A model generated the notes under the pieces. That model was not told where the DNA came from. It saw nothing but the letters and a program-made list of their open reading frames with translations, and searched no databases. The position numbers and the translations under genes are program-made. From NCBI GenBank assembly GCA_905221605.1, contig CAJNDS010002328.1, forward strand, positions 312,001 to 376,000: a DNA stretch of 64,000 nt, written 5' to 3'. The stretch is from Symbiodinium natans. Lineage: Eukaryota > Sar > Dinophyceae > Suessiales > Symbiodiniaceae. Positions 36,943-51,369 of the stretch are shown here, one piece after another (positions within the stretch are counted from its first letter, which is position 1; each line of letters starts with the position of its first letter).

Positions 36943-39900
36943 CGTCAGCCTTCTGTCTGCGTGTGATCGGAAATCCTGTCGCCAAGGGTCAGCACGCTTG
37001 TACCATGGCAGCTTGAAGCTTTGGCGGAGAAATCAGGGGGTACTTCGAGGGGAAAACAAAGCATCCTCTGAATATCTCTGAATTCGCAGAACCCTGCCGG
37101 TCTTTTTGCGCAGCAGAATTTTTGGAAGGGTGTGCCTTGCTCCTCCAACCTCTTCCCCTTGGAAGAGCAATGGACCAGCAGAAAAAGATGGGAGTTTCTT
37201 GAAGCGTTTCCTAACATTACAAAAACCCTTTAAGGCTTTTTGGGGTCCTAGATGAGTAGATCCCGACAATTAGATCCCTATAAAATGCTTGTATTAGTAT
37301 GGGGAAGGAACTCCATTGGAATTCGTAAGCTTCCTGAGCTTTGCGTTAAAACCAACCCACATCCCTTGAGACGTTGCAAAAGCCCGCGCTTGTGTATCGC
37401 GCGGCACGTTGCGATTGTCTTGCAAGCTATGTTCTTCGAAGTCAGTTTTGGCACCTGCACCTCTTGCAACGCCTGCTCTGTGGGCGGCCTGTCAGAAGTA
37501 ACGCCTCTGGGGATGCGCTTTTCTCTTTCGGAGCGCCTTTTACTTGGTGATGCCCAATCGTCTTGAGCTCCTGGCGGTTGAGTTGGAAGTGCCCAAAGCC
37601 ACACTGAGGGCCACACGTGCTAAGGTAGCACGAGCATTGCGTGTGTCAGGCCTGCTTCGCGGCTGAAACCGCCAGACTACTGTACCAGACCTTCTGAAGC
37701 TTGAGTGCTTATCACTGGCACGCATGCAGCTGCAGGGTCTTGTGGCCTGGGCATGCGCAGAGTTCCTGTACACAAAAGAACTATATGGTCGGTTCCTTTT
37801 TTAGTAAGGCTTCCACGTTTAAGAGAGTCTTATCCCATGGTCCATCCCTTTCTAGGACCTCTAGTTTGGTGCTGCTCTCTCCTGAAACGGATAATGCTGT
37901 CCTAAGATGCCTGTGGCGGAGTGGTCGCCCATCCCGAAACGGACACGAAACGTGCACCCTCCAGCACGCTGGTCGATGTCAACCACTGCTACCCGCCAAG
38001 TACAAGATGATTCAGGCACGTGGGGGAAATCCCACTGCAGCATCGGCAGGGCAGCCCTGTCGCGCATCTTTGCGCGCAATTTTTGGTTGAACCTTGGCAT
38101 GCTTTGACCCGCAGTTCCACCCGGTGCAGGTCAGAGACGTGTGAGTGCCTTGCGCTCGAGTGCTTGCTGGTTTCGATCTCGGGTCGCCTTCGCGGTTGTA
38201 TTTTTTGGGGTCACGGTGGTTCAAGGTCTAAGGTGTCACAGGCACGAAACGTATCCCCTAGATGCCCCTGACACTGTTTGCGGAGCAGGTCTCCATGGGC
38301 GGGACTCGTGAAGGCCACTAGGTCGGTCACAATTGGTGGTGCGGAGCGGTCCTGGCACTGAGGCACAGTGGCCCGGCCGTTAGTGTGTCAAGATGCAATC
38401 CGTGTTTTCACATTCCAGTCAGAAACTTGCTTTAGCATCTAAAAACCGTTGTGCCACGCGAATCTGTGAGGACATTGCCTCATTCCAGCTACGTTCCAGC
38501 GCAACTGCTGTGATTGCTGAGGCGACATGAACTCCTGGGTCGTTGTTTTTCGCCTTGGTAGGCACTTGCTCAGGACTGAAAGGGGATCGAGGCCAATCCA
38601 CCTTACAGTGATCACCCAGCTTCCGTGCAACTCGCGGACTGTTGCTTGCACACAGGCTCGACAAGTGTGGGGTTGCTCATCCTGGCCTCTCTGTCCCCAC
38701 ACACTTTCGCCACTTCCTTCTGGCAGTGCTCTTCACGACTTGTGTCAGGCCTTCGCAGTTGCTTGAAGCTCTCCAGGCCGGCGCATCGGATGGTTTTGCC
38801 AAAAACTGGCCCTCCTTTCGCTGCTTTTTGACCCCCCCGCGCTGAATAAACGTAGGAGTGGTGGGAGGTGCATAATTGCAGGACATGTTTTCCTACAATT
38901 GCCAGTGTCCGTGTCCAGCGGAAATAAGCCGGGGTATGCGTGGCTTGCCCTGCACGAGGTAGCTGCAAAACGTGGACCCAGACGTGGGATCCTACAATTG
39001 ACACATTCGCATCGTTGTGGGAGTGAGAATTGTAATCTACATTTTCTGCCCCCCCCATCCTAAGCACAGGGGGCTGCTTTTTGCTGCGCCTCCTTGCTGG
39101 CTAAGTGTTCCATGGCCTACTGGACAGCGAGATCTCGGCCTATCTCGCAGAGATGCTTCAGAACTTTGGCAAAGCCTTCTTTAAAGACGAAATAGTCAAA
39201 GCACCTACCCGCCAAACCCCCAAACCAAAAAATGAAGGGGTTAGGGTTCCGGGTACTTTGGGTAGCACCCGTTCTTGAAACCGCACAGGGGGTATAAGGG
39301 GTCAGTGTGCTTGCATCAAGGCACGCGCAGCATACTGCAGCCCTTTGCTGGTGCGTTGTGACGCTTGCAAAGCTTGTAGTCGTGCCGGCAGCAGTTCGAG
39401 TTTGAATCTGATCGCTCTTCTGGACGGCGGACGCCAGGACGTTCTTTCACAGTGTTTTCAGTGGCTTTCGCGCGCCTTCGCACAAACAAGTGCTCTAGAG
39501 ATTGTGTGAAGGTTGATACATGAATTCCACAGCGAGCAGGGTTTTCTCCCGCACGTGATTTTCCCTGTGCCAGGCTCACCACTTGCGTTTTCAGACTTGC
39601 AAATTGTCTTGATAGTTTGCCTTCAGCATACATGATGCATGGACTGAGTAGATCGCATATTCTAGGCAACCGGACCTGGAGCTTGCTGCGTAGTCGCCCA
39701 CCGCGCCGCGCTAAAAGTCTGGCCCTGCTTTAGCAGAACCCCCTCAGGTAGTGCACGCGGAATCTTGATGCATACCCCCCGCCCCACCATGCCCCACCCA
39801 AATGCAGAACGCACCCCCTAGCACAACCCACCATGCAGGACGTCCTTCGACCGGAGGATTCATGTTCTGCTTTTCTGACCATTCGTTCCAGAAGCCAAAG

Positions 39901-42900
39901 CATGTTTTCACGTGCCCTCGATGCCGGTACTGGGTAAAGCCTGCCGCCCAACAAAAGGCGTAACAGAGCCCGCGTGCCCTTTGAAGAATGCCTTTAAAGC
40001 TGGGGGAGACTCAACTCAGGGCTTGTAGTGGCACGCCGGAAGCACGTTCCCTGCCTATCTGACTCGTTCGCCAATTTGTGTCGCAGCTGGTTGGATGCAC
40101 AGAAGGAAGAGAAGGGTCATGTGTGCTTGCGCTGTCGCGAGTTGGGGCCTTCGGAGCCCTGGGAGGCCGGGTTGAGAGGTGCAGCTTGGACACGCAGGGG
40201 CCAGATTTGCAGGTTGAGGGTGCGGGTTGCTGAGGCATATTCATGGAAGAGGCTCTCGGTCGCACTGATCGCCGCGGATCAAATCCATCCCTCCGCAGAA
40301 CGCCCGACACTTAGTAAAGAGTCCCCACCCAGCTGCGTTGGCAGGACCTCGGTTGCCCAGGCCGCAGGCACTTGCAGGCACACGCAAAACTTCGCATTCC
40401 TGACTGCTTGCCTCGAACCTCCGAGCAGATGGGGTTTGACATTCAGAGTTGTGCGTTTTGTCACATGGGGTGCCTTTTTCATCATGCCGCACGTCAAGGC
40501 AGCGTTGTGCCTTGTCACTCTTGCGCCTCAACACGTCTCCCAAGTATCCTGAATACATAGCATCCTCGTGTTCCTCCGCGTTTCCTCGTATGCGCACATG
40601 CCTGGCTTCGACATGTGTGTTTGTGCGTTCCTGCAACGCCCTCAGACGTAGTTGGGGTCCGGGCCTGAGCTCAATGCAGCCCTTTCAGGCATTTGCAGGG
40701 AGAGAGCTTTTGTCCGGCTGTTCTGACCACGGCTTCTGCAGTCTGCGGGCCTGTGGGCGACACATCCCGAAGACATTTGACCCCAGGTCCGGGGTAGTGT
40801 TAGGCATTCCCGCACACAGAAAACCTGCCTAACATACCCTCTCCGCTAGTGTAGGAGGGGTGATGCCCATGAAAAGTAAAAAGGTGCTCAAGGACCTGAT
40901 CAAATTTGGCTTTGCTGTCTTGGGCCTGAAGAGGGTGTCTGATGGTCTGGTCTATGGCATGCCTGGCACGCTGGTTCTCCCGCCTTGCCCGCCCAAGCCA
41001 TTCCTATTTTTGGTCTTAGTTTTGGTGCCGTTCCTCAATCGTGGGATTTGGCTTTATCAGTTGCCCTCATAAGTAGGGCCGGCCTGCAGCCATGCTCCTG
41101 TCTTGGCTTTTGCCTGCCATTCCCAGCCAAGACTTTCGACCATTCTTTTGCTTCGCGCCGGAGCGCACGCGGCACTGCTCCTTGAATGTGCGACCAGCTG
41201 CACAATCATCTTGAAGATGTCGAGTCTGACTGCAGCTATCCCGGTTCCAGACAAAGAGCAGAGTGTGTCACACTGCTAAGCAGGGGTTGCATTTGCCGTC
41301 GCACATTGGGAATGCTGCAGAGATCCAGGTGAATGATAAAGAGCCAGCCATGGAGTTCCTTTTGGATACCGTCAAGCCTGCAACCGCCGTGCAAGCTTGA
41401 CAGTTGCTGCTTCAGGAAGAGCGTACAGGTTGAAGGGCTCGTGCATGCATGCATCGATCGTGTCGCCGTCAAACATAGACAAGATAGATTGATCTACAAA
41501 GTGGCACGAAACGATGTGATGCTCTGCAGCTTGAATTGCGACAAAAACGACTGAAGATTTAGGTGTGGTTAGTTATAAGGCATACAACGGACACAGGGGA
41601 TTGGGGGCAGTTTAGGGGTCTATGGCTGATGCCAAGGGTTTCACATGCTGCGCGTGGAACCTGCCGGAGCTCGCCATGCCCGGCAAATCCCAGCAAGCTC
41701 ATGCTAACCTGCCAGCCCCAAGGAAAAGTCTTCAAGGTGCCCTTGCCTATGCTCCCAGACAATGCCAAAAAGGCCAGGGCCACGCGTGTCTCTGAGATCC
41801 TCATTTGAAGACGCATCTCTCGTCCCTCTCCAATGCGATGGACGTGGAGCTGATCGGCGCGATCAACATGGCTTTCCATGCATGCAGACGGGGCATGGCA
41901 TGATTGTTATGCCTGGTGCCTGCATGTGGGCATGTTGAGATGGGAACCCCTGAAATCCCTGAAGTCTCGGCGACGCTTATGGACGCCAGTTGTGCAGCAA
42001 CATTGCAGTGCGGCTTGATCTCTTTCGTATTCTCCTGGCCCATGCTGGCCCATGGCCTATGCTGGGTTGGTTTGTCTTTGGCCCACCCATCGTCACAGAC
42101 CGCACGACGGGCTCCTTGCTCACTTGGCACCCAGCTTGCCCGTGTGGCTGCGCAGGCAGGGCCCTGAACCGCTGCGAGCTCACAAGATATATATCATCTC
42201 GCAGCTTCCTGCAGAGCCCGACCCTAAATGCCTAGATGCTTGTCTGTTTTTTCAGTTTTGATTGGTGTCCTGGGTTTGCTGTTGGGTTGGCTTCTTCGCC
42301 CGCAGCGCGGCCACAACCCAGAACAGGGTTTTTGTTTGTATATACACCGCAGCTAGCTTTGCAAGCGAGGATTCGTTAGGCATGACTTTGGTATGACGTC
42401 TGGTGTCCCAGGATGTTCAGACTGGCCTTGTTCATATAAACATTGGTTGCAAAGACATGCAATCTCCGAGCTGCAAAATCACAGGGGCAAGGCAGCCCCT
42501 GAAGCACGTCCTTGATTCTGCAAGACAGACTTGGGGGGTGTGGTTTTTTGCGTCGCGTCCTGCCCAGATTCTTGCCAGGAGGGGGCAGTGTTTGCTGCTA
42601 GTGGCGGCAGATGGCCTTGTTTTCAACTTTGAGAGCTGCCCTGGAAGGTTCCCTTGAACGAGAGGAGTGAAGGTGAATTCAGTTTGAATTACAGGCGCTG
42701 CTGCTCTGCACGGTGTTGTGCGGAGGTCCGGTAGGAGCCACGTTGCGAAGCTTTTTAGGAAACTGTAGGGGCTGGCTTGCAGGCGGTAATTCCGGGCGGA
42801 CTACGGGCGGGTTTACGGGCGGAGTTTGCAGGCGGCGTTTATGGGCAGAGCCATCCTGCGAGAGGCATGCAGGGAGTGTGCCCAAGATCTGCTTCCAGGG

Positions 42901-43061
42901 CATCTTCCATATCACGCGGTCCCAAGTTGTCAGATGTCATAGTGTAAAGCGGCCAAAAACTGCAAAACGAAGATTTTCATGGAAAATTAGCGGCGCGCAT
43001 GCTCTGCAGACACCTGTGAGCTGATAAATCTTGCTTCATCCGGGGTGTCCTTGCAGAAAGA
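36943..43061. other. 6-kb gene-poor stretch
   Basis: Many short open frames occur on both strands with none showing a recognisable motif. Small items: a C-run at about 38830, a telomere-like 'ggggttagggttccggg' at 39237-39253, and a 'gggcgga...gggcggg...gggcgga' cluster at about 42790-42840. Exons with unknown boundaries may be hidden here. Confidence 0.35.
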
Positions 43062-43071
43062 CCGTAGCTTA

Positions 43072-44540
43072 GGTTTTTGTGCTCCCGGCCCTGCGTCCGC
43101 GTGTGAAGACCTGTGCCGCGGTGTTTGATGCACATGGACAATGACACTCCATGTACCTCACCAGCCTTCCGCTCAGAGCTAGTGAAGACTCAGGACCTTT
43201 ATATTTCCTAGCGCAAAAGCATGCTGAGAGCCGGCTTCCAGCTCTCAAAAGTGGTCTTCGTGCTCCCAAACTCCAGATGCTCTGGACCGGTGAGGCACTG
43301 CCACCCTGCCACAGCACAACTGCCACGGCACATATCCAGTCACCACTGAAGCTGGGCCCATGACTTGACTTGTGCTGGGTCCTCGAGAAAGCCACCGCAA
43401 GGCTATCGTAAGGCAGCCGCATCCGCAAGCCGCCCTTTGAGGTTTTTCAAGTTGTTAGTGGGAAGTTGCTTGCGTGGCTTACGTCCTTGGTTGCGCTAGG
43501 GTGCAGTGGGTTGTCTCGGCATAAAGGTCACTTTAGTCTGCAGCCCTCGTGCATGCACTGCCGGTTTGCATGGAGCCTTTGATTTCCATTGCGCTCCTCC
43601 GTAGTGCGCCACCGGAAGCAGCGCAGACGGCAGCATCGCGTGCCATCGCCCATCCCATAGAAATTGGTCCGTTCCATGTGAACGCCATGTTGATGAGGAG
43701 CTGGCTCATGTAAGGTTCAGTTCCAACGGCGTAAGGTGATGAGTCGGGACGACCGGGTCCCTGTTGGACAGTGGCAGCCTGGCATCCAGCTTTCCCAGGC
43801 GGTGCCCGTGTGGTGATGACTCTCAGATATTGAGCGCATCGCGCTCTGTGGCTCTGCCACAGTCTGGTGCGTGATACACAAGGACCCGAGTCCGGAGTTC
43901 GGCTAGGCAGCTGCGTCTCTGTGTACGGGTACAAAGGTTGTAGCAGGTCCAAGTCAAGCAGCACCCTACATCAGGCTGCGTTTTGGCAACTTGAGCATGA
44001 CAGCGAAGGCAGGGACCTGAACGACTGCGAGCTCACAATATAATCTTGCCTCCCGGCAGGCAGGAGATGTGCCAGCTGTCATGATGGCACTGCTGCAGGA
44101 TCCGCAGCGGCGTCCTTGCGGAATGGCAGTGTAGGTTTGTGTGCCCCCGGCCTTGCGTCCACGCGTGAAGACTCGTGCTGTGCCGTGGTGTTTGATGCAC
44201 ATGGACAATGACATGGAGTGTATCTTGCCAACCCGACTTTCCGCTCAATGAAGACTTGGGACTGTTCAAAGTCCTAGCGCGAGGTGTGCTGAGAATCTTC
44301 TTCCAAAGACTGGAGTCATGGTGACTCAGCTGACATGGTGACTTTGCTGCGTCCTCGAGAGATCACCGCAAGGCTACCGCATCCGCAAGCCGCCCTTTTG
44401 AGCTCAGAGGGAAGGCTTACTACGTGGCTTACGCCCTTGGTTACGAGGTCACTTGTGGCTCCGCAAAAATTAGATCTTCGGTGCCTAGCCTGCAACCCTC
44501 GCGTATGTACCGCCGGCTTGCCATTCGGCCTTTCAGGTGA
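43072..44540. repeat. diverged direct duplication, about 0.4-0.5 kb, spaced about 1 kb
   Basis: Segment 43072-43590 and segment 44132-44540 share ordered blocks. 'ggtgtttgatgcacatggac' is followed by 'aatgaca' and later 'ttccgctca'. 'ctcgaga' with 'accgcaaggcta(t/c)cg' precedes 'catccgcaagccgcccttt'. 'gtggcttacg(t/c)ccttggtt' precedes 'cctcg(t/c)(g/a)...accgccggcttg'-like text. Small indels separate the copies. Confidence 0.75.
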
Positions 44541-47338
44541 GCGCGAGGATTCCAAGGACCAAGTCTTCCAGCCCGGCGTTTGCTCAGCCTTTGTGCAGTG
44601 ACCTATGCTGCTGGTACTCATAGTATGATGTTGTTGTACTGACTGCTATGAAGTGTACGCGGAAGTGACAGAAATCTGCAAGCGCTGACTCTAGTCTACT
44701 CTGGCGACTGGAGCCGATACAGATTCGCCCGCGATGCTGCTCCATCAGGAGTGTCCACCATTGCCGCATACTGCCGCCGATGTGCGAAGGTCCAGAATCG
44801 CCGGGACAATGGGCATCTAGTTGTGAGCAGGGACGCCACTCCAGCTGAGCTGCCGCCTCTGATCCAATAGGCTGAGTCTCGACGATAGCGGGTCCTGAGC
44901 GGGGATCCATGTTCTGATGGGTCCTGAGAGATCCTTCATGATTGGCGGCCCGTTCTACAGTTGTTGCTTCGTTTTTGCTCGCAAGCCTGCCGTTCAAGGC
45001 GTTCAGACTTGCGCTGGGCACATCGAGCACGGCGGGAATCGCGGGAATCGCGGAAATCGCAGGCCGCTGCTTCGGAAGCCGCGTGCCATGCTTTGAGGCT
45101 TTGAGAAGGAAAGAGAGTGGTCCGAAGTTCAGATCGAAAGGCATCAGCGCACCTTGCTACAGGCTGGCGTCGGGGCTTGGGCGGCAGTGGCATCGCCTGA
45201 CTTTTGGAGATTTTGGAGTGTTTTCAGCACTGGGTGCTGGGGGCTTCAAGAACCGGATCGTAGCGTGACAGTGCTCGCAGCAGGCATTTGGCCTGGTCTT
45301 CTGCCTCGACATCGGTGAGGCATTCCTGAGACCTTTGGTTCCACGTCGCCGTGGGGGCGCACTGAGAGGCCTGCAACCCTTTTTTCACCGAGTGGTTGTG
45401 GGTACGCTTCAATCTTGAATCTCAGGGTAAGGTGTTCGCAGCTGCAGGCTGTGTAACGCCCTCCGTATCAGCAACTTTGAAGAACTCCGTGGGGCATGCT
45501 TGAAGGTCAGATTTGTCTCCTGCCGCAGCATCCATATGCCTTGCTATAGTTTGAGCAAAAGAAGGGTTAGCGTTCAGCAACACTGGCGGAGTCGCAAGTT
45601 CAAGCAAGCAAAGTTCAACTCCGATCGCTTCTGCCCCCTCCGATGCAGTTGGCCAGTTCCTTCCTCGATTTCCGAGCCGGCCAGCACCTTTGTGTGCACC
45701 CAGGAAGTTTTTGAAGAGATAGCTCTCGCCTGCGCCGGCAGGGCGGAGTTCGTTTCAACAGAAGCTTGAAACTGCCAGCAAACACGAACAGACCATCAAT
45801 GGCTGTCCCCAACCCACATTGCATCTGGTCGTGTGCCATGGCCATGTGCTGCAGGCAAACATTAAAGTTCATTAACCTCTTGTCGAACACTGGCAGGCCC
45901 GTGATGCACAAGGCAACACCCGTCTCCGCATGGGCTGGGCACAAGACTGAAGACAAGAGATGGGTACACGGGCTTCAGACCACCAAATGGTGCAGCCGCG
46001 GCAAGATGCGCATGCCTAAAACTAACATCAAGCCAGTTTGGAAGTCGCAGTGTGCCACTCGCTTCCATTTTCTGTGTGCAGCTTTGGGCGGCCAGAATGC
46101 TGACCCTACCACAAATCTGCCAGGATTCCTCACACCTACTGTTGATACTGAGCATTCCTGTACACGAGAAAACTTCAGTACAAACAAGCCCTGTCAGGCA
46201 GTGGGGGATTCTCTGCAGTGGCTGCGCAGTGGATGTTGTAGGCGGATGAGACTCTCTCTAAAAACTCGGAGGGCCCGCACGCGAGCAGCCCCGAGACCAC
46301 GGCGCGGTAGACCTCAGGGTAGGCGTTCACCCTTGTCCCGCTTGTCCCTGGCAAGACTCGTGCTATGTTCGAGGGAAACTGCGCCTGGCACCTATGAGCC
46401 CTCGGCCGGGTTGAGAACCCGCTGTTGAGGTGCACCTTGCCCCCCATCCGTTGGAGATGTCGGGCATGTCGGGCATGTCGGGCATGTCGGGCATGTGTGA
46501 AATGCATGCCCAGGGCCGGGCACTGAGCATGGGGAAACGCCGCAGATCGCGAAGCTCGCTGTGCGGCTCGGCTCTATGCTTCAAGTGCCCGGGCCTCCAA
46601 GTTGATGGCACCCTCTTTGCGGATAAATTCTTGTCTCCTTTAATCCTTCATCGTCTCCTGCGTGCCTTCACCTGCCTTCACACGCCTTCACGTGAGCATT
46701 TCAGGGCCCATCTATGCCCAGCGTCTCTACCTGGGCTGCTGACCCTGGCGGCATGAAGGGGACGCAGCCGGTTCAGCGTCGTTGCGCATGTTCGGTCACC
46801 ATGTGCCGCATCACCGACGTTGACGGCGCCTGGTACGCAGTTGCCACTCGCAGTTGCAAGCAGAGCATGCCTGCAGCCTGCAGTTGCAAGCAGGCCTTGT
46901 GCTCACTTCCCTTTCGTTGTGCATGGGTTAAGGTTGACCAGTGTGCGGGGCCCCTCCGTCTTGTAGGGCAAAAGTTTACTTAGCACTGGTCTGCTCACCT
47001 GCCTGGTTGGTGCTGGCCTCTGATAGGGATTCGGTAGACACGCCGATGCTTCAGATCTCTGCGGTGGCGGCCTGCGGCTGTCCATGCTTTGCTTGTCTTT
47101 GCTCGTGGATGCAGGGGTTATCTGTGACTGGCCTTCATTTGAGCACCCGGGCCCTGGGCTCTGATGAGCCCAGGGCGCCGGTGCAGTTCGGAAGACCCCG
47201 AATTTGCGAGGAAGCAGATCGCAACCAGCTCGCTTGCAAATCTGTGCTGGCGTGAGGGTCCAGACTACCATTGGAGCACTCTGTCCCCAGTGCGCAGCCG
47301 CAAAATGACATGCAGTTTCTCATAGTTGGGGCATCGGC
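44541..47338. other. no firm gene; minor repeats
   Basis: Contains 'gggaatcgcgggaatcgcgg' at about 45032-45055 and four copies of 'catgtcggg' at about 46455-46495. Open frames up to 220 codons (45766-46428, plus) show no recognised motif. Confidence 0.35.
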
Positions 47339-47480
47339 TTGAGGTCCTAGGGTTTTGAGGCCCGGGCTTAGGGTTTGGGCCTCAGGCTGAGGGTTCAGGG
47401 CATGGGGTTTAGGCTCCGGGTTTGGGCCTTAGGGTTTAAGCACTATGGTTTGGGCTTAGGGCTTTGGGCAAGAGGGTCTA
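47339..47480. repeat. degenerate telomere-like G/T-rich repeats
   Basis: Blocks of GGGTTT, TTAGGGTTTGGGCC and GGGCTTAGGG recur with variable spacing over about 140 bp. They resemble TTTAGGG-type telomere repeats that have decayed, and they directly precede the trinucleotide arrays. Confidence 0.55.
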
Positions 47481-47570
47481 CTGTGGTCCTTGGGTTTGGG
47501 GTTCTTGCCCTGGCCCTTTTCGTGCCCTGGCCCCCGATAAAGGGCGCGACCCAGCAGGCCTTTCGAACCT

Positions 47571-48370
<800 letters not shown>

Positions 48371-48374
48371 GGAC

Positions 48375-50253
48375 AAACATAGACACCTTGCTCATGTTTC
48401 CTTCGGGTGAGGCCTTGCTGAAAGGCGAGCTCGGTCATGCACGTTACAAGAAAGGAGCCAAATGTTTCTGAATCAATCTTTCTGTGAAATGGAAGCTCAG
48501 AATCTACGACGCTGCTCATCCCCGTGCTCAGCTATGAACTGGAAACAGCGGCGCAGGTTGGAAACACTCCGTTCCAAAGCACTGTGCAAAATTTAGGCAC
48601 AGCGGACACAGTCCGGCCACGGACGTCCCTGCAATTGTCAACCTCCACAGCATGTTCAGCAAGATGAGGACAAGCCTGCCCAAGTGCCGAGGCCCGGGAG
48701 CATTCCCAGCAAAAAGCATCAAGAGTACCGGCTGGTCTTTAGTGGCTACGAGAAGATCTCGAGAGGAGCAGCCTCTCAACTTGGGAGGTAGTCCCTTAGT
48801 GCGGTCAGCAGCTCAATCCCTCTTTTGATACCCCACACGAAGAATCCGTGTAGATGGCAGGAAAATTTCAAATCAGCAACCAGTGAGGCCCCCTTAAAGG
48901 GGCCCAACCGGATAATTAGGGTCCAAAGGGCTCCACTGTGGCAGTTCCAACGGGCCTTGCTCGGATTCTCGCGGTACGGCCTCAAATCCTCCTACTAAGT
49001 CCAAATTCGCCCTTCCATCGGGACTGGAGGCGACCAAGGACAAAAGGAGAAGAGGAAAAGAAAATGAAAACGGGGCTTGTTCGTCGACCTGAGGTTCCCG
49101 CGGCGTCCGTGGTGAGGTCCACGTCCTTGAAGCAGTCCGGTGGTTCGATGACTCTCGCCACCTTGGCACAAAAGGCGTATCCCTCCGTGAGCTCATCGTG
49201 TCATTGAGGCTCCTGGGCCACAGCCCAAACACTTGCCGTCTTGTCCCAGAATCTAGGTTTCGGACTGTCAGGCGAGAGGCGTGGTTCCTCCACCGGCGAG
49301 AAAGAGGAGTGGCTTGGTTTGGGCCGAGGTCGTAGAGTTTCTGGATACCTCACGTTGGAAGGCGATCTTGAGCTTGATCTTGTGGTCAACATCGCTATGG
49401 ACCTTCAATTGCTACGGTGAGCACTTGCGCCCAGGCGCTAGGTGCACGTCGAGAAGTTGCAGTTGTCAGCTCAGAGCTTCCACATCGCATCCTTGTACAG
49501 CACTATGCACCGCTTCAAGGTGAAAAGCGCCACGCTAGCAATAAATGCTGCTCGCTATGGCGGTGCAAGAGATGCGCTAGCACATGTGGATTGGAAGAAA
49601 ACACTATCCAAAAGGACTCTTTCCTGCGTCTATTGAATTCTAAAGTTGATAAGCTGGCGCGTTTTCGTTGAACTATCGACAGCATGTTCGAGTCTGCCCG
49701 CAGAGGTTGTAACCACGAAACAGGTCCGCGGCCGCGGCCCATAGCCGACGGTGGACGAAAGAAGGCAGAGATGCGAGAAACCGTGGCAGGCATGGAAGTT
49801 GCAGGACTTGGGCAAAAATTCGGGTGTGGGCTTAGCTGCAAATGTGTTCATGCAGGCAGTCCTTTTGTTTGTTTTGGTCGGCGAATTTAACTACGTGACT
49901 TGTGTGCTGATGTAATAAAGGCCATATTTTGCATTTCTCTTAAAGTTTGCTAAGTCCAGGGGCTAAGGAATGCTAAAAGAAAGTTTCCGCTTGGAGCATG
50001 GCCCTTCCTGTTTGTTTTTCGTTTCCATGTGGTGGGGAGTTGTCGCGTCCGGCGCGGCTGGAAGGGTCTACAAAACCCAGGCCGGATACTTATCGGCAAG
50101 CCGAAACACAGTTTATGCAACCAAGTGCGGTACTTGCATACATCCGGCGGCAATGGGCGTGACAAGATTAGCATGTTTGGGAACAAAGCCTGTGACTGTA
50201 CTGACAATGAACATTTTGGGTTTGCAATCTGTAAAATTGATGTGTGCAGTTGA
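48375..50253. other. no recognisable gene
   Basis: Open frames are short. Several GT/AG-flanked segments could be exons but no domain was recognised. Confidence 0.3.
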
Positions 50254-50340
50254 GTGGAATCGCGAGAAATAGAGCAGGTAAAGTGCATCGGTGTGGTGTG
50301 TTGGTGGTTCAGGGGTGTATGTGTTTTTGATGCCGTTCGC

Positions 50341-50685
50341 GTGCATGTAGCTTTTTTGGCTCAACCGAACCGACGAGGATGTGCGATTGCACACCATGCC
50401 CAGGCCACATGCTTGCCGAATTGGTTAGAAGTTAGAGCTCCATATCAGTGTGGTATGAAAGCCGGCGATGTTGAGCCTATGATCAGGTGGGGAGTTCTTG
50501 TCTTCTTGATCCAGTACTTCGCTGAGCCTCGGCATGTTTTTGGGCATGGCTTTTTTGGTGCAAAACTGTGCTTGCATCGTGATCATGGCTTCTTGAAAGT
50601 CCTAGAGCCCTGGCGTGAGGTTGCCAAGAATGATCTAGTCGCCGACGCATGCTGGAATGCAACAGATGAGAACTGCGAGGTTTAG
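50341..50685 (+). other. candidate processed copy with spliced-leader-like 5' text
   Basis: The text 'tgtagcttttttggctcaac' at about 50345-50365 matches the dinoflagellate spliced leader (CCGTAGCCATTTTGGCTCAAG) at roughly 16 of 21 positions. A plus-strand frame stays open from there to a TAG at 50683-50685 and encodes about 115 residues (for example AEPRHVFGHGFFGAKLCLHR) of unknown family. Dinoflagellates are known to carry retroposed cDNAs with relict leaders. The match could also be chance. Confidence 0.25.
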
Positions 50686-50980
50686 CGAGAAATGCTGTGA
50701 TATGTTGTAACATCGTCATGTTGAGATGGCGCCTTCAAAATTTGTGCTGCGTAGATTTGTGCTAAATTTGCTCAAGTTGCAGGCGGACCTTTCGAACGCG
50801 TTGCAAGTGCAGGCAAGGATGTGTGGCAATGTGAGTTGTTGCTTTACGCCCACCGACAAGGCGAGTCAACTAAGCACCCGAAACAAATTGAGCTCTGGCA
50901 TCCAAGAATGCTGATCCGAATTTAGCGTTGTCACCTGTTCTTTCCGCATGGACACACAGTGACTTACGTAGTTTTGTCGT

Positions 50981-51337
50981 TTGGGCAAGGTCAGCCATCA
51001 AGATGCGTCAGACGATGATTGGTGGCACAGACGGCGGTCATCTCGTAGGTCATCTCGCAGGTCTCGTAGGTCCAGTTCGCACCGACGACGAAGAAGAAGA
51101 CGGAGCACTAGAAGATTTTCGCCACCTCCATCCCCGCCACCGAGTCCGTCACCAACTCCACCACCGAGTCCGCCACCAACTCCACCACCAACTCCCCCTC
51201 CTCCTCCTCCTCCGCCACCCCCACCTCCTCCACCCCCGCCTCCGCCACCACCGCCACCCCCACCACCACCGCCACCACCGCCACCACCGCCACCCCCTCC
51301 GCCACCCCCACCACCACCATCACCACCGACATCGTAG
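50981..51337 (+). CDS. Arg/Ser-rich then poly-Pro segment, possible N-terminus of the tyrosinase gene
   Basis: The plus frame has DDDWWHRRRSSRRSSRRS, then an R-run, then a proline-rich tail of about 75 residues built from CCN triplets (51115-51330). It ends in a stop 13 nt before the next open segment. It lies just upstream of, and co-oriented with, the tyrosinase exons and could be joined to them by splicing. The proline tract may also simply be a trinucleotide-like repeat. Confidence 0.35.
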   Translation: MGKVSHQDASDDDWWHRRRSSRRSSRRSRRSSSHRRRRRRRSTRRFSPPPSPPPSPSPTPPPSPPPTPPPTPPPPPPPPPPPPPPPPPPPPPPPPPPPPPPPPPPPPPPPPPPSPPTS

Positions 51338-51369
51338 CTTAGCTTCAAGCACTCATAAGGAATGGTGAA

